DNA of 64,000 bases, from the NCBI RefSeq assembly GCF_023955655.1, contig NZ_JAMXHT010000002.1:248001-312000 (forward strand). Direction: 5' to 3'. This DNA comes from Ralstonia soli (GTDB lineage Bacteria; Pseudomonadota; Gammaproteobacteria; Burkholderiales; Burkholderiaceae). How positions within the stretch are numbered: position 1 is the first letter of the stretch; each line of letters opens with the position of its first letter. Position numbers and translations under genes: made by a program. The notes beneath the pieces are model-generated. The model searched no databases, had not been told where the DNA came from, and worked only from the letters and a program-made list of their open reading frames with translations. Of this stretch, positions 18,140 to 26,554 are shown piece after piece.

Positions 18140-18323
18140 TTGTTCTCTCGCAATCATTGGGGGTACCGCCTCTCAAGGCGGATAGGGTGACGGTTTCCTC
18201 CGCGTGTCGGGCGGCAAGCTGACACCCGTTACGCCCCCAACGTTTTCCCAAAGTTTCATGGCTCGTGCCGCCTCTGGTGGGGTGGTATGGCCGCCTGCTG
18301 CTCTTGATCTGGAGAAGTTAAGG

Positions 18324-21098
18324 ATGCTGTCTCGTGACGCCAAGACAAAAGCTGCGTGCGCCGTAGGCGTACCGCGTGCCTATGTGCTGTCTGCGATGAT
18401 CGCTGCGGCACTGGCGCCGAAGGCCTATGCCGAGCCAGCAGAGACAGACGCCGCGCCCTCCGCCTCCGGGGCCGTGACGTTTGACCCCGACTTCTTCCCA
18501 AAGGGTACGACCAGCAGCATCGACATTTCCCGCTTCGAGAAAAGCGGGTACATCACGCCTGGTACCTATCGCGTCGATGTGGTCCTGAACCGGCAGTGGC
18601 GCGCTCGCGAAGACATCACGTTTGCGACGGAGCCCGGCTCGCAGGAGGCGCAACTGTGCCTCGACGCGCAATCGCTTTCGCGTTACGGCGTGGATGTCTG
18701 GAAAGTCGCGATGGCAGCCGCAGAGGGCAAGGCCGAGCGGTTACCCGAGGGGCGTTTCTGCGCACCCTTGAGCCGCTACATCCCGGATGCCACAACGAGC
18801 TTCGATATGGGCAACCAGGAGCTGACGCTCACGGTTCCCCAGATCTACGAGCAACGCCAGGCACGCGGCTATGTCGACCCTTCCCAATGGGATGCGGGCA
18901 CCACGGCAGCCACCCTCAGCTATAACGCAAACGCCTACACCAATACGGGCGGTACCAACTATTCGAGCGGGTACCTGGGCATCAATGCCGCCGCTCACAA
19001 AGGCGCGTGGCACCTGTATCACCAGGGCGCCCTGAATGTGTCGTCCTTTGGTGGATCCAGCTACCAATCGGCGGCGACCTACCTTCAGCACGACTTGCCG
19101 GCGTGGCGTGAGCAACTGACGGCGGGTGACCTGTTCACCTCCGGCGAGATGTTCGACAGTGTGCGCGTGCGCGGCGTGCGCCTGGCGACGGAAGACCGCA
19201 TGCTGCCGCAATCGCTGCGCGGCTTTGCACCTGTGGTGCGCGGCGTTGCCGAAACCAACGCGCGCGTTGTCGTCCGCCAGAACGGCTATCTGATCTACGA
19301 AACCAACGCGGCTCCCGGCCCGTTCGTGATTGACGATCTGTACCCCACCGGGTACGGCGGCGATCTTCATGTGGAGGTGATCGAGGCCGATGGGCGTGTC
19401 AAGCGCTTTGTCGTGCCGTTCTCGACGGTGGCCCAGCTGCTGCGCCCCGGTATCAGCCGGTGGAGCGCAACGGTGGGTAAGGTCAATGGGCTGAACCTGC
19501 AGGACACACCCAATATCCTGCAGGGTACGTACCAGCGCGGCCTCACCAACATCTTGACGGCTTACGGCGGTGTCACGCTGGCATCGGGCTATCGCTCGTT
19601 TCTCGCCGGCAGTGCCGTGAACACGGATGTCGGTGCGTTCTCGCTGGATGTCACGCAGGCGCATCAGTCGGTATCGGGGCAGGCTACGTCCGATGGATTG
19701 TCCGTGCGGGTGGGCTACAACAAGAACATCGTCAATACCGGCACCAACTTGGCAGTCGCTGCTTATCGGTATTCCACCAGCGGATTCGTGGGGTTGAACG
19801 ATATGGTGGCCGTTCGTGACGCGGCGGCACGTGGCTTGCCGACGGATACAGTGCTGCGTCAACGCAGCCGCGTCGACTTGAACGTGGCCCAGTCGCTCGG
19901 AGAAAGGGCGGGCTCGCTCAACGTGTCCGCGTCCATGCGTAACTACTGGTCGGGTGGCGGCAGTCAGCTGGACTACACCATCGGCTATTCGAACCGGTGG
20001 CGCGACCTGACCTACAGCGTGACCGCACAACGCACGCGGGAATCGATTGCCAGCGTGGGCCGATGGAGCGATTTCAACCAGATTCCCGGTGCGATCGAGG
20101 CTCCCACCCCGACGGTGGATGCCCGGTGGGATACGCGCATCTTCTTTACCGTGACGATTCCCCTGGGCACGAAGGCCACCTCGCCCACGGTCACGACAAC
20201 GTACAACCAGTCGCAGCGGGACGGCAACAGCAGCCAGGTCAGCCTGTCCGGCAATGCCGGTGAGAACCAGCGCATCGGCTACGGCGTGACCGCCGGCCGC
20301 AACGATGGCAGCACGGCGCTGAGTGCCAACATGCGATACAACGGCGCTTACGGCCAGGCGGGTGCCAACTATAGCCAGGGTAGTGGCTATCGCCAGTTTG
20401 GCGTGGGCGCATCGGGTGGTCTGGTGGTCCACGGCGGCGGCGTGACGTTTGCCCCGGCGCTGGGTGACACCATCGGGCTGGTGTATGCCCCCGATGCCGC
20501 TGGGGCTCGGGTGTCGAACGGGCAGGGCGCCGTTGTCGACCGCAAGGGCTACGCTGTCGTGTCGAACCTGAATCCGTACGAGCTCAACACGGTCACGCTT
20601 GATCCCAAGGGCATGGCGGCCGGTACCGAACTGAAGTCGACCACGGCAAGTGTCGCGCCGCGCGCGGGCTCGGTGGTCAAGCTGACTTACGAGACGAAGG
20701 CCGGGCGTGCCGTGATCATCGAGAGTCGGAAGCCCGACGGGCAGCCGCTGCCGTTTGGCGCGGAAGTCCTGGACGATCAAGGCACGAACGTTGGCGTGGT
20801 CGGGCAGGCCAGTCGCGTCATCTCCACCGGCCTGTTGACTTCAGGGGGGCTGACGGTGCGTTGGGGCGAAGGGGCGGAAAACAGCTGCCGCATCAACGTG
20901 ACCTTGCCTGACAAGCCGGCGGCAAGTGGTTTCGAGCGCTTCGATGCGGTTTGCGAGCCGGCTGGGCCGCTGGTGGCGCCAGTCAATCTTTCCGAAGCCT
21001 TCGGTCAGGCACCGCAGCCAAACGGCACCGTGCTGACAAAGGCGCGCTTCTCATCCATGCGAGTGGCACTGTCACCGCGCACTGAAATGCAGGGCTGA
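18324..21098 (+). CDS. fimbrial outer-membrane usher
   Basis: A 924-residue usher from this start. The signal peptide ends near APKAYA. The periplasmic N-terminal domain (FDPDFFPKG, SIDISRFEKSGYITPGTYRVDV) binds chaperone-subunit complexes; the 24-strand barrel with its plug follows (PVVRGVAETNARVVVRQNGY); the C-terminal domains carry the conserved cysteine pair (NSCRINV, DAVCEPAG). It exports and polymerises pilins across the outer membrane. The ATG at 18324 has GGAG upstream and gives a proper signal; GTG 18204 would add 40 residues. It is the only usher in the window. Confidence 0.93.
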   Translation: MLSRDAKTKAACAVGVPRAYVLSAMIAAALAPKAYAEPAETDAAPSASGAVTFDPDFFPKGTTSSIDISRFEKSGYITPGTYRVDVVLNRQWRAREDITFATEPGSQEAQLCLDAQSLSRYGVDVWKVAMAAAEGKAERLPEGRFCAPLSRYIPDATTSFDMGNQELTLTVPQIYEQRQARGYVDPSQWDAGTTAATLSYNANAYTNTGGTNYSSGYLGINAAAHKGAWHLYHQGALNVSSFGGSSYQSAATYLQHDLPAWREQLTAGDLFTSGEMFDSVRVRGVRLATEDRMLPQSLRGFAPVVRGVAETNARVVVRQNGYLIYETNAAPGPFVIDDLYPTGYGGDLHVEVIEADGRVKRFVVPFSTVAQLLRPGISRWSATVGKVNGLNLQDTPNILQGTYQRGLTNILTAYGGVTLASGYRSFLAGSAVNTDVGAFSLDVTQAHQSVSGQATSDGLSVRVGYNKNIVNTGTNLAVAAYRYSTSGFVGLNDMVAVRDAAARGLPTDTVLRQRSRVDLNVAQSLGERAGSLNVSASMRNYWSGGGSQLDYTIGYSNRWRDLTYSVTAQRTRESIASVGRWSDFNQIPGAIEAPTPTVDARWDTRIFFTVTIPLGTKATSPTVTTTYNQSQRDGNSSQVSLSGNAGENQRIGYGVTAGRNDGSTALSANMRYNGAYGQAGANYSQGSGYRQFGVGASGGLVVHGGGVTFAPALGDTIGLVYAPDAAGARVSNGQGAVVDRKGYAVVSNLNPYELNTVTLDPKGMAAGTELKSTTASVAPRAGSVVKLTYETKAGRAVIIESRKPDGQPLPFGAEVLDDQGTNVGVVGQASRVISTGLLTSGGLTVRWGEGAENSCRINVTLPDKPAASGFERFDAVCEPAGPLVAPVNLSEAFGQAPQPNGTVLTKARFSSMRVALSPRTEMQG

Positions 21099-21100
21099 CC

Positions 21101-21634
21101 ATGCGACAAAGCTATTCGTCGATCCGCACGCTGTGGCTCTCCCTGGCGTTGCTGGCGCTGTGCGGCGGCGTGTCTTCTGGCGCCGTGGCGCAATCCAATG
21201 TGAGCGTGACGGGAAATTTGACTGCGGGAACGTGCCAGTGGGGCGTCGGCGGCAGTGATCACGCCGTCCTTTTGGACCCGGTCAACGTTTCCCAGCTCAG
21301 GCGGGGGCAGGTGGTGGGGCTGAAGACGTTCGATCTTGTGTTGACCAACTGCTCCGCAGGAACGGTCAGCGCAACGTTCACTTTTTCAGGAACGTCAGAT
21401 GCCACCGACAAGCTGCGCTATCGCAACAACGGCACCGCGCGCGGCGTGGCCGTCGAGCTTCAATCGCGCGATGGACGGACGATTGGGGCCGATGGCACAG
21501 ACAACCAACGTGTCGCCACCGTCGCAGCTACTGAGGTGACGCTGCCCCTGCAGGTCGGTTACTGGCAGGTTGGGGCGACAGCGTCGTCTGGTGACGTGGA
21601 TACAGGCATTACCTTTACGATCGACTACAAGTAG
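21101..21634 (+). CDS. minor fimbrial subunit
   Basis: A 177-residue pilin-domain protein. The signal peptide ends near AVAQS. Cysteines at GTCQWG and TNCSAG, and the terminal ITFTIDYK strand, match the type 1 pilin fold. It starts two bases after the usher stop, so it is the last gene of the operon. It has one domain only, so it is a minor or anchoring subunit or adaptor rather than a two-domain tip adhesin. Confidence 0.85.
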   Translation: MRQSYSSIRTLWLSLALLALCGGVSSGAVAQSNVSVTGNLTAGTCQWGVGGSDHAVLLDPVNVSQLRRGQVVGLKTFDLVLTNCSAGTVSATFTFSGTSDATDKLRYRNNGTARGVAVELQSRDGRTIGADGTDNQRVATVAATEVTLPLQVGYWQVGATASSGDVDTGITFTIDYK

Positions 21635-21709
21635 ACGGAAGTTGCCAGTCTGCAGCCCGTCACAGGCGGTTGCAGTGGTCTCTTCGATTCAGACCATCGG
21701 ATGCGCGTG

Positions 21710-21744
21710 CACCGGCGTTGTTCTCAACGCCGGTGTTTTCTTTT
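21710..21744 (+). terminator. rho-independent terminator of fimbrial operon 1
   Basis: The arms CACCGGCGTTG (21710-21720) and CAACGCCGGTG (21725-21735) pair perfectly around TTCT and are followed by TTTTCTTTT. Confidence 0.9.
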
Positions 21745-21877
21745 GCAGACTGTGCTGGTTATGAAGCGCGCTCCGTAGCGTTACGGAGGCAAGGCCCGTA
21801 ATCAACCGGGTTCAGCAAAGGCGGGGTGTTTCTTACGATGACGGTCTCTCTCCTCTCATCGTTCAAGGACTGTTTTC

Positions 21878-22585
21878 ATGATCAAGACTGTTGCTCTGCC
21901 TGGCGCGCTGGCGCTCCTGTTCTCGGGCGCGGCGTTTGCCCAAACCGCTGCCGATGCTTCGAAGGAAGAAGGCTACTACGGTGCCGCGCGCATCGTCGGT
22001 GCCAAGCACAAGGCCAACAACATGGACGCCACTGCGCGTCCGGGTATTGGTTCCTTCGTTCAGATGGACGACAGCGCCAACCTCGTCACCGGCTCGTTCG
22101 CCCTGGGTTACGACTTCGGCAACGGCTGGCGTACCGAGGGTGAATACACCCTGCCGCGCAACGATACCTTCACGAGCGGTTCGTCGGCGTTCCCCAGCTA
22201 CAACCAGAACAACATCCGCTCGCAACGTGTGATGGCCAACGTGTACCGCGATTTCGCTGTCGCCAAGAATGTGTCGGTGTACGCCATGGGCGGTCTGGGC
22301 CTGGCGAGCCTGAAGTCGGGTGGCTCGCAGAACAACCCGAATACGGGGGTGAACAACCCGTTCAACTCATCCAGCCAGACGAATCTGGCCTGGTCGCTGG
22401 GTGCGGGCGTTTCGTACTCCCCGATGAAGAAGGTGAACCTGGACCTTGGTTACCGCTATGTCGACATGGGTAAGGCCGAAAGCGGCTGGAATGCCTTCCG
22501 CAACGCTCGCGGCCTGCAGGATGAAATGATGCGCGCCAACCTGGTGTCGCACGAAATCTATCTGGGTGCGCGTTACAAGTTCTAA
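21878..22585 (+). CDS. small outer-membrane beta-barrel protein
   Basis: A 235-residue precursor with a clear signal peptide (ending AFAQ). The mature part has alternating strand patterns of an eight-stranded barrel of the OmpA/OmpW/Opa-like class: GYYGAARIVGAKHK at the start, GSFALGYDFGNGWRTEGEY, ANVYRDFAVAKNVSVYAMGG, VNLDLGYRYVDMG, and the outer-membrane ending GARYKF with terminal phenylalanine. Function is not evident; related proteins act as minor porins, adhesins or membrane stabilisers. It is a single gene with its own downstream hairpins. Confidence 0.82.
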   Translation: MIKTVALPGALALLFSGAAFAQTAADASKEEGYYGAARIVGAKHKANNMDATARPGIGSFVQMDDSANLVTGSFALGYDFGNGWRTEGEYTLPRNDTFTSGSSAFPSYNQNNIRSQRVMANVYRDFAVAKNVSVYAMGGLGLASLKSGGSQNNPNTGVNNPFNSSSQTNLAWSLGAGVSYSPMKKVNLDLGYRYVDMGKAESGWNAFRNARGLQDEMMRANLVSHEIYLGARYKF

Positions 22586-22642
22586 GAACGTGTTGCCGAT
22601 GGATGTATGGTCGCCGCGCGGATAACTCCCCGTGCTGGCTAG

Positions 22643-22672
22643 ACGCCCGGAGCGCTGATGCGTTCCGGGCGT
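22643..22672 (+). terminator. terminator-like hairpin after the beta-barrel gene
   Basis: ACGCCCGGAGCGC pairs with GCGTTCCGGGCGT (one G-U) around TGAT. The U-tract after it is weak (TGTCGCTT). Confidence 0.5.
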
Positions 22673-22694
22673 TGTCGCTTCTGGCAGACGAGAT

Positions 22695-22729
22695 AATCGC
22701 CTGGGCTTTGTGTCCAGGCGATTTTCTTA
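22695..22729 (+). terminator. second terminator after the beta-barrel gene
   Basis: AATCGCCTGG (22695-22704) pairs with CCAGGCGATT (22714-22723), followed by TTCTTA. Together with the hairpin at 22643 it would stop read-through toward the autotransporter. Confidence 0.6.
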
Positions 22730-22941
22730 TACATGCCAGGCGGTGATCCGAGATTGGGCATTCTCGCGGCGGGACGCCGCTCAGCCTTCCTGTCGGGCGA
22801 GATTATCTCGGGCACATCGGAGAAATCTAGGTCGTTTCAGCTGCGGCCGCAAATCGTCAGCGTTGCGAATAAAGCACCATCGACTCCGCTGAATGGCCGC
22901 CAAGTTTCCCCATAGCGCGCTCCGATATTTGTTACCGGTTC

Positions 22942-22971
22942 TTGCGGAGATTTTGAGGCAGGTGATATAAA
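22942..22971 (+). promoter_or_regulatory. candidate promoter of the autotransporter gene
   Basis: TTGCGG (22942-22947) and TATAAA (22966-22971) are separated by 18 bases, close to the sigma-70 pattern, 64 bases before the start codon. Confidence 0.4.
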
Positions 22972-23034
22972 CCCATCCACGTAACAAGTTGTAATGGATC
23001 GCAGAACGCCCCCGTCATATTGCGAGAGAAAAAA

Positions 23035-26000
23035 ATGAAAAGAAATGCGTGGAAGTTGGGTGTTGGAGGTGTAGCGATTCTCACCGGCGCGGTGCCGGTG
23101 GGCGCTTATGCAGCGTGTTCGGCCACCGCGCCGACCAGCAATACGACCGTGACCTGTTCGGGGGCGGGCATTCCTTCGGTGGTGGCGGCCGGCGGCAGTA
23201 CTAATGTCGCAATCAATATCGATTCCACGGCCACAGGCAGTTATGCATTGGCGACCACGCCGACGCCATTTTCTGTCGATACGTCGAGCACCATTACGAA
23301 CAGCGGCAATCTGTCGATGTCGGGTAACGGCACCGGCGTGACCAACCGTGGTGCGATGCTGCTCGGCGTGAACAACGGCAACACCATCACCAACGCCGTC
23401 GGCGGCGCCATTTCCACGACGGGTGCTTACAACGACGGCATTGCGGCAAATGGCAATAACAACACGCTCGTCAACAACGGCACCATTACCACGACCGGCA
23501 ACAATTCTTACGGCATGACTGCCGCGTGGGGGCAGAGCAATACGGGCGCGTCGGGCAATACGATTATCAATACCGGTACGGTAACGACGTCCGGCAACAA
23601 CGCACGCGCAGCGTCGTTGCTCGGCGGTGGCGGCACGATCAACAACAGCGGCACGCTCACCACCAACGGCCGCGATGCGCCGGCCGTCTACATGCAGGGC
23701 AACAACAACACGCTCATCAACAGCGGCACGGTCCAGACCACGGGCACGGCCACCAGTGGCGGCAGTGTCGATGCGGTCGTGTCGAACACGCTCGGCAGCT
23801 CGTTCACCGCCACGATTACGAACCAGGCCGGCGGGCGGATCATCAGCAACAACGGCATCGGCGTGCGCTCGACCAACGGTGCCACGACCATCACCAACGC
23901 GGGCCTGATCCAGGGCGGCGGCGGTACCGCCATCCAGGGCGGCAACGGCAATGTGACGCTGATCCTGCAGACGGGCTCGCAGATCATCGGTACCGCCAAC
24001 GGCGGCGGTGGCACCAACACGGTTACGCTGCAAGGCACAGGCACGGCATCGAACGCGTTCACGAACTTCCAAAGCCTGACGATGGCCGGTACCGACTGGA
24101 CGTGGGCCGGCACTGGTACGTTCTCGACCGCACTCGTGCAGAGCGGCACGCTGAACCTGACCGGTACGCTGGGCACGACCACGGCATCGGTCGTGGCGAC
24201 GGTCAACAACGGCGCCACGCTGCAGGCCAACGCATCGAACCTGCCGCTGTCGGTCTCGGACAACGGGCTCGTGCGCTTCCAGCAGGACAGCGCGGGCACC
24301 TACGCCGGCACCATCAGCGGCAGCGGTGCCGTCGAGAAAACCGGCGCCGGCACGCTGACGGTCTCCGGCAGCAACGCCTACGCCGGCGGCACGACTATCA
24401 CGCAGGGCACGCTGTCTGCGGCGGCGGACAGCGCGTTGGGCGCTTCGTCTGGTGCGCTCACGTTCAACGGTGGCACGCTGCAGCTCGGCAGCGCATTCAA
24501 TCTGGCCTCGGGCCGCGCGGTATCGATTACCGCCCACAACGGCAGTATTGATACGCAAGGCTTTAATTCGACGGTCGTGCAGAACATCACGGGCGCGGGC
24601 GCGCTGACCAAGCTCGGTAGCGGCACGCTCACACTTAATGGTGCCAACAGCTATGCCGGCGGCACGAACGTCAACGCGGGCACCGTAATCGTGGGCGACG
24701 GCACCAGCGCATCGGCCGCACTGAGTGGCGGTGGCCCCGTGGCGGTGGCCTCCGGCGCAACGCTGGGCGGCTACGGCAGCGTGACGGGCAACGTGACCAG
24801 CAGCGGCACGATCGCCGCGGCCGATGCGGTGTCGGGGCTCGCGAGCGGCGCGACCGGCAACTTCCAGATCAACGGCAACCTGACCAACGCCGGCCTGGTG
24901 CAGCTTGGCGGCAGCGGCGTCGGCAATACGCTCACGGTGGTCGGCAACTACGTGGGCCAGAACGGTACGATCGGGCTGAACACCTACCTTGGTACTGATG
25001 GTTCAGCATCCGACAAGCTGGTCGTAAGCGGCGGCAACGCCAGTGGCACCAGCACGCTGAAGGTGGCGAACGTTGGCGGCCCCGGTGCGCAAACGATGGC
25101 GGACGGCATCCAGGTCGTGCAGGCAACCAACGGCGCGACCACCAGCGCGAGTTCGTTCACGCTCTCGGGCGGCACGGTCAATGCCGGCGCGTATTCGTAT
25201 TACCTGGTGAAGGGCGGCTCGGCAGCGGGTTCGAGCGATAGCTGGTATCTACGCAACACGGTCCCACCGGCACCCACGCCTTCGCCCACACCGACCCCCA
25301 CGCCTTCGCCCACACCGACCCCCACACCTTCGCCCACACCGACCCCCACCCCCGTCCCGCCGATCACGCCGGCAGATGGCACGCCGACGGCCATCACCGA
25401 AGCCATTGCGGATGCCGCACCCGGGACGAATCCGCTCCCCGTGTACCGCGAATCCGTGCCGCTGTATGCGGAAGCCCCGTCCGTCGCACGCCAGCTTGGC
25501 CTGCTGCAGATCGACACATTCCACGACCGCCAGGGTGAGCAGGGCTTGCTGACCGAGAACGGCTCGCTGCCCGCATCGTGGGCGCGGGTGTGGGGCGGCA
25601 ACACCAAGCTGTCGCAGAAAGGCGATGCGAACCCTGCCTTCGACGGCACTGTATGGGGCATGCAAGTCGGGCAAGAGCTGTATGCGGATACCCAATCGGA
25701 CGGGCATCGCAACCACTACGGCGTGCTGCTCGGCTTCTCGCGTGCCGTGGGCGACGTCAACGGCTTCGCGCTCGCGCATCAGGGCTTGGGCGTCGGCTCG
25801 CTGCAAGTCAACGCGTACGACCTCGGCGCTTACTGGACGCATATCGCCCCGAGCGGCTGGTACACCGATGCCATCCTGATGGGTAGCGCCCTGACGGTGC
25901 GCGCCAGCGCAAACGACGGCGTGCGCGGTTCTGCCAACGGCAACGCGCTGAGCGGTTCGATTGAGACGGGGCTGCCGATTCCGCTTGCGCAGAACCTGAC

Positions 26001-26394
26001 GCTGGAGCCGCAGGCCCAGCTCGTGTGGCAGTGGACCTCGCTCAACTCCTTCAACGACGGCGCGTCCGACGTGAGCTGGAACCACGGCAACACGTTCCTT
26101 GGCCGCGTGGGCGCACGGCTGCAATGGTCGTTCGACGCGAATGGCGTGAACTGGAAGCCGTACCTGCGCCTGAACGTGTTGCGTTCGTTCGGCGCCGATG
26201 ACAAGACCACCTTCGGTGGCAGCACCACCATCGGCACGCAGATCGGCCAGACGGCAGGGCAGATCGGCGCGGGCCTCGTTGCGCAGGTCACCAAGCGCGC
26301 CAGTGCCTATGCCACGATCAGCTATCTGACCAACCTCGGCGGCGAGCATCAACGCACGCTGATGGGTAATGCCGGTGTGCGCTGGGCGTGGTAA
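23035..26394 (+). CDS. classical autotransporter (type Va), surface protein
   Basis: A 1119-residue precursor. The signal peptide ends near GAYAACS. The passenger (about 30-740) is a serine/threonine/asparagine/glycine-rich beta-helix with many TITNxG repeats and at least two autotransporter-associated strand repeats (GAGTLTVSGSNAYAGGTTI; GSGTLTLNGANSYAGGTNV). A Pro-Thr-Ser linker at about 743-775 comes from a 24-bp DNA repeat. The last 280 residues form the translocator barrel, ending VRWAW. No protease motif is seen, so it is probably an adhesin or structural surface protein. ATG 23035 follows GAGAG; TTG 23020 is less likely. Confidence 0.9.
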   Translation: MKRNAWKLGVGGVAILTGAVPVGAYAACSATAPTSNTTVTCSGAGIPSVVAAGGSTNVAINIDSTATGSYALATTPTPFSVDTSSTITNSGNLSMSGNGTGVTNRGAMLLGVNNGNTITNAVGGAISTTGAYNDGIAANGNNNTLVNNGTITTTGNNSYGMTAAWGQSNTGASGNTIINTGTVTTSGNNARAASLLGGGGTINNSGTLTTNGRDAPAVYMQGNNNTLINSGTVQTTGTATSGGSVDAVVSNTLGSSFTATITNQAGGRIISNNGIGVRSTNGATTITNAGLIQGGGGTAIQGGNGNVTLILQTGSQIIGTANGGGGTNTVTLQGTGTASNAFTNFQSLTMAGTDWTWAGTGTFSTALVQSGTLNLTGTLGTTTASVVATVNNGATLQANASNLPLSVSDNGLVRFQQDSAGTYAGTISGSGAVEKTGAGTLTVSGSNAYAGGTTITQGTLSAAADSALGASSGALTFNGGTLQLGSAFNLASGRAVSITAHNGSIDTQGFNSTVVQNITGAGALTKLGSGTLTLNGANSYAGGTNVNAGTVIVGDGTSASAALSGGGPVAVASGATLGGYGSVTGNVTSSGTIAAADAVSGLASGATGNFQINGNLTNAGLVQLGGSGVGNTLTVVGNYVGQNGTIGLNTYLGTDGSASDKLVVSGGNASGTSTLKVANVGGPGAQTMADGIQVVQATNGATTSASSFTLSGGTVNAGAYSYYLVKGGSAAGSSDSWYLRNTVPPAPTPSPTPTPTPSPTPTPTPSPTPTPTPVPPITPADGTPTAITEAIADAAPGTNPLPVYRESVPLYAEAPSVARQLGLLQIDTFHDRQGEQGLLTENGSLPASWARVWGGNTKLSQKGDANPAFDGTVWGMQVGQELYADTQSDGHRNHYGVLLGFSRAVGDVNGFALAHQGLGVGSLQVNAYDLGAYWTHIAPSGWYTDAILMGSALTVRASANDGVRGSANGNALSGSIETGLPIPLAQNLTLEPQAQLVWQWTSLNSFNDGASDVSWNHGNTFLGRVGARLQWSFDANGVNWKPYLRLNVLRSFGADDKTTFGGSTTIGTQIGQTAGQIGAGLVAQVTKRASAYATISYLTNLGGEHQRTLMGNAGVRWAW
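25273..25344 (+). repeat. three 24-bp tandem repeats in the autotransporter linker
   Basis: Units at 25273-25296, 25297-25320 and 25321-25344 differ at one base. Each encodes the eight residues PTPSPTPT, so unit gain or loss keeps the frame and changes the length of the flexible linker between passenger and barrel. Confidence 0.95.
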
Positions 26395-26461
26395 CTCCGC
26401 TTTGACGGTGTTCTGGCATGCAGCCGTTGCCCGCGGCATGCCGGACCCGACGGCCTTTGTG

Positions 26462-26500
26462 AACAACCCGCTGGCGTGCGTGCAGCGGGTTGTTGCTTTT
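26462..26500 (+). terminator. rho-independent terminator of the autotransporter gene
   Basis: AACAACCCGCT (26462-26472) pairs with AGCGGGTTGTT (26484-26494), and GCTTTT follows. Confidence 0.85.
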
Positions 26501-26554
26501 CGCCTCACGTAAGATGGCGCGCAACGCCTTGCGCCGCCGAAGGATTTCCCCGCC

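Larger units (their letters stand above)
22586..23034 (+). other. 449-base intergenic region
   Basis: No gene is visible. It contains two terminator-like hairpins near its left end and a candidate promoter (22942-22971) before the autotransporter gene. Short frames here have no recognisable features. Confidence 0.6.

Noticed and set aside
18741-20780. 679-codon open frame antisense to the usher
   Set aside because: Composition is typical of antisense high-GC frames and the usher on the plus strand is complete.
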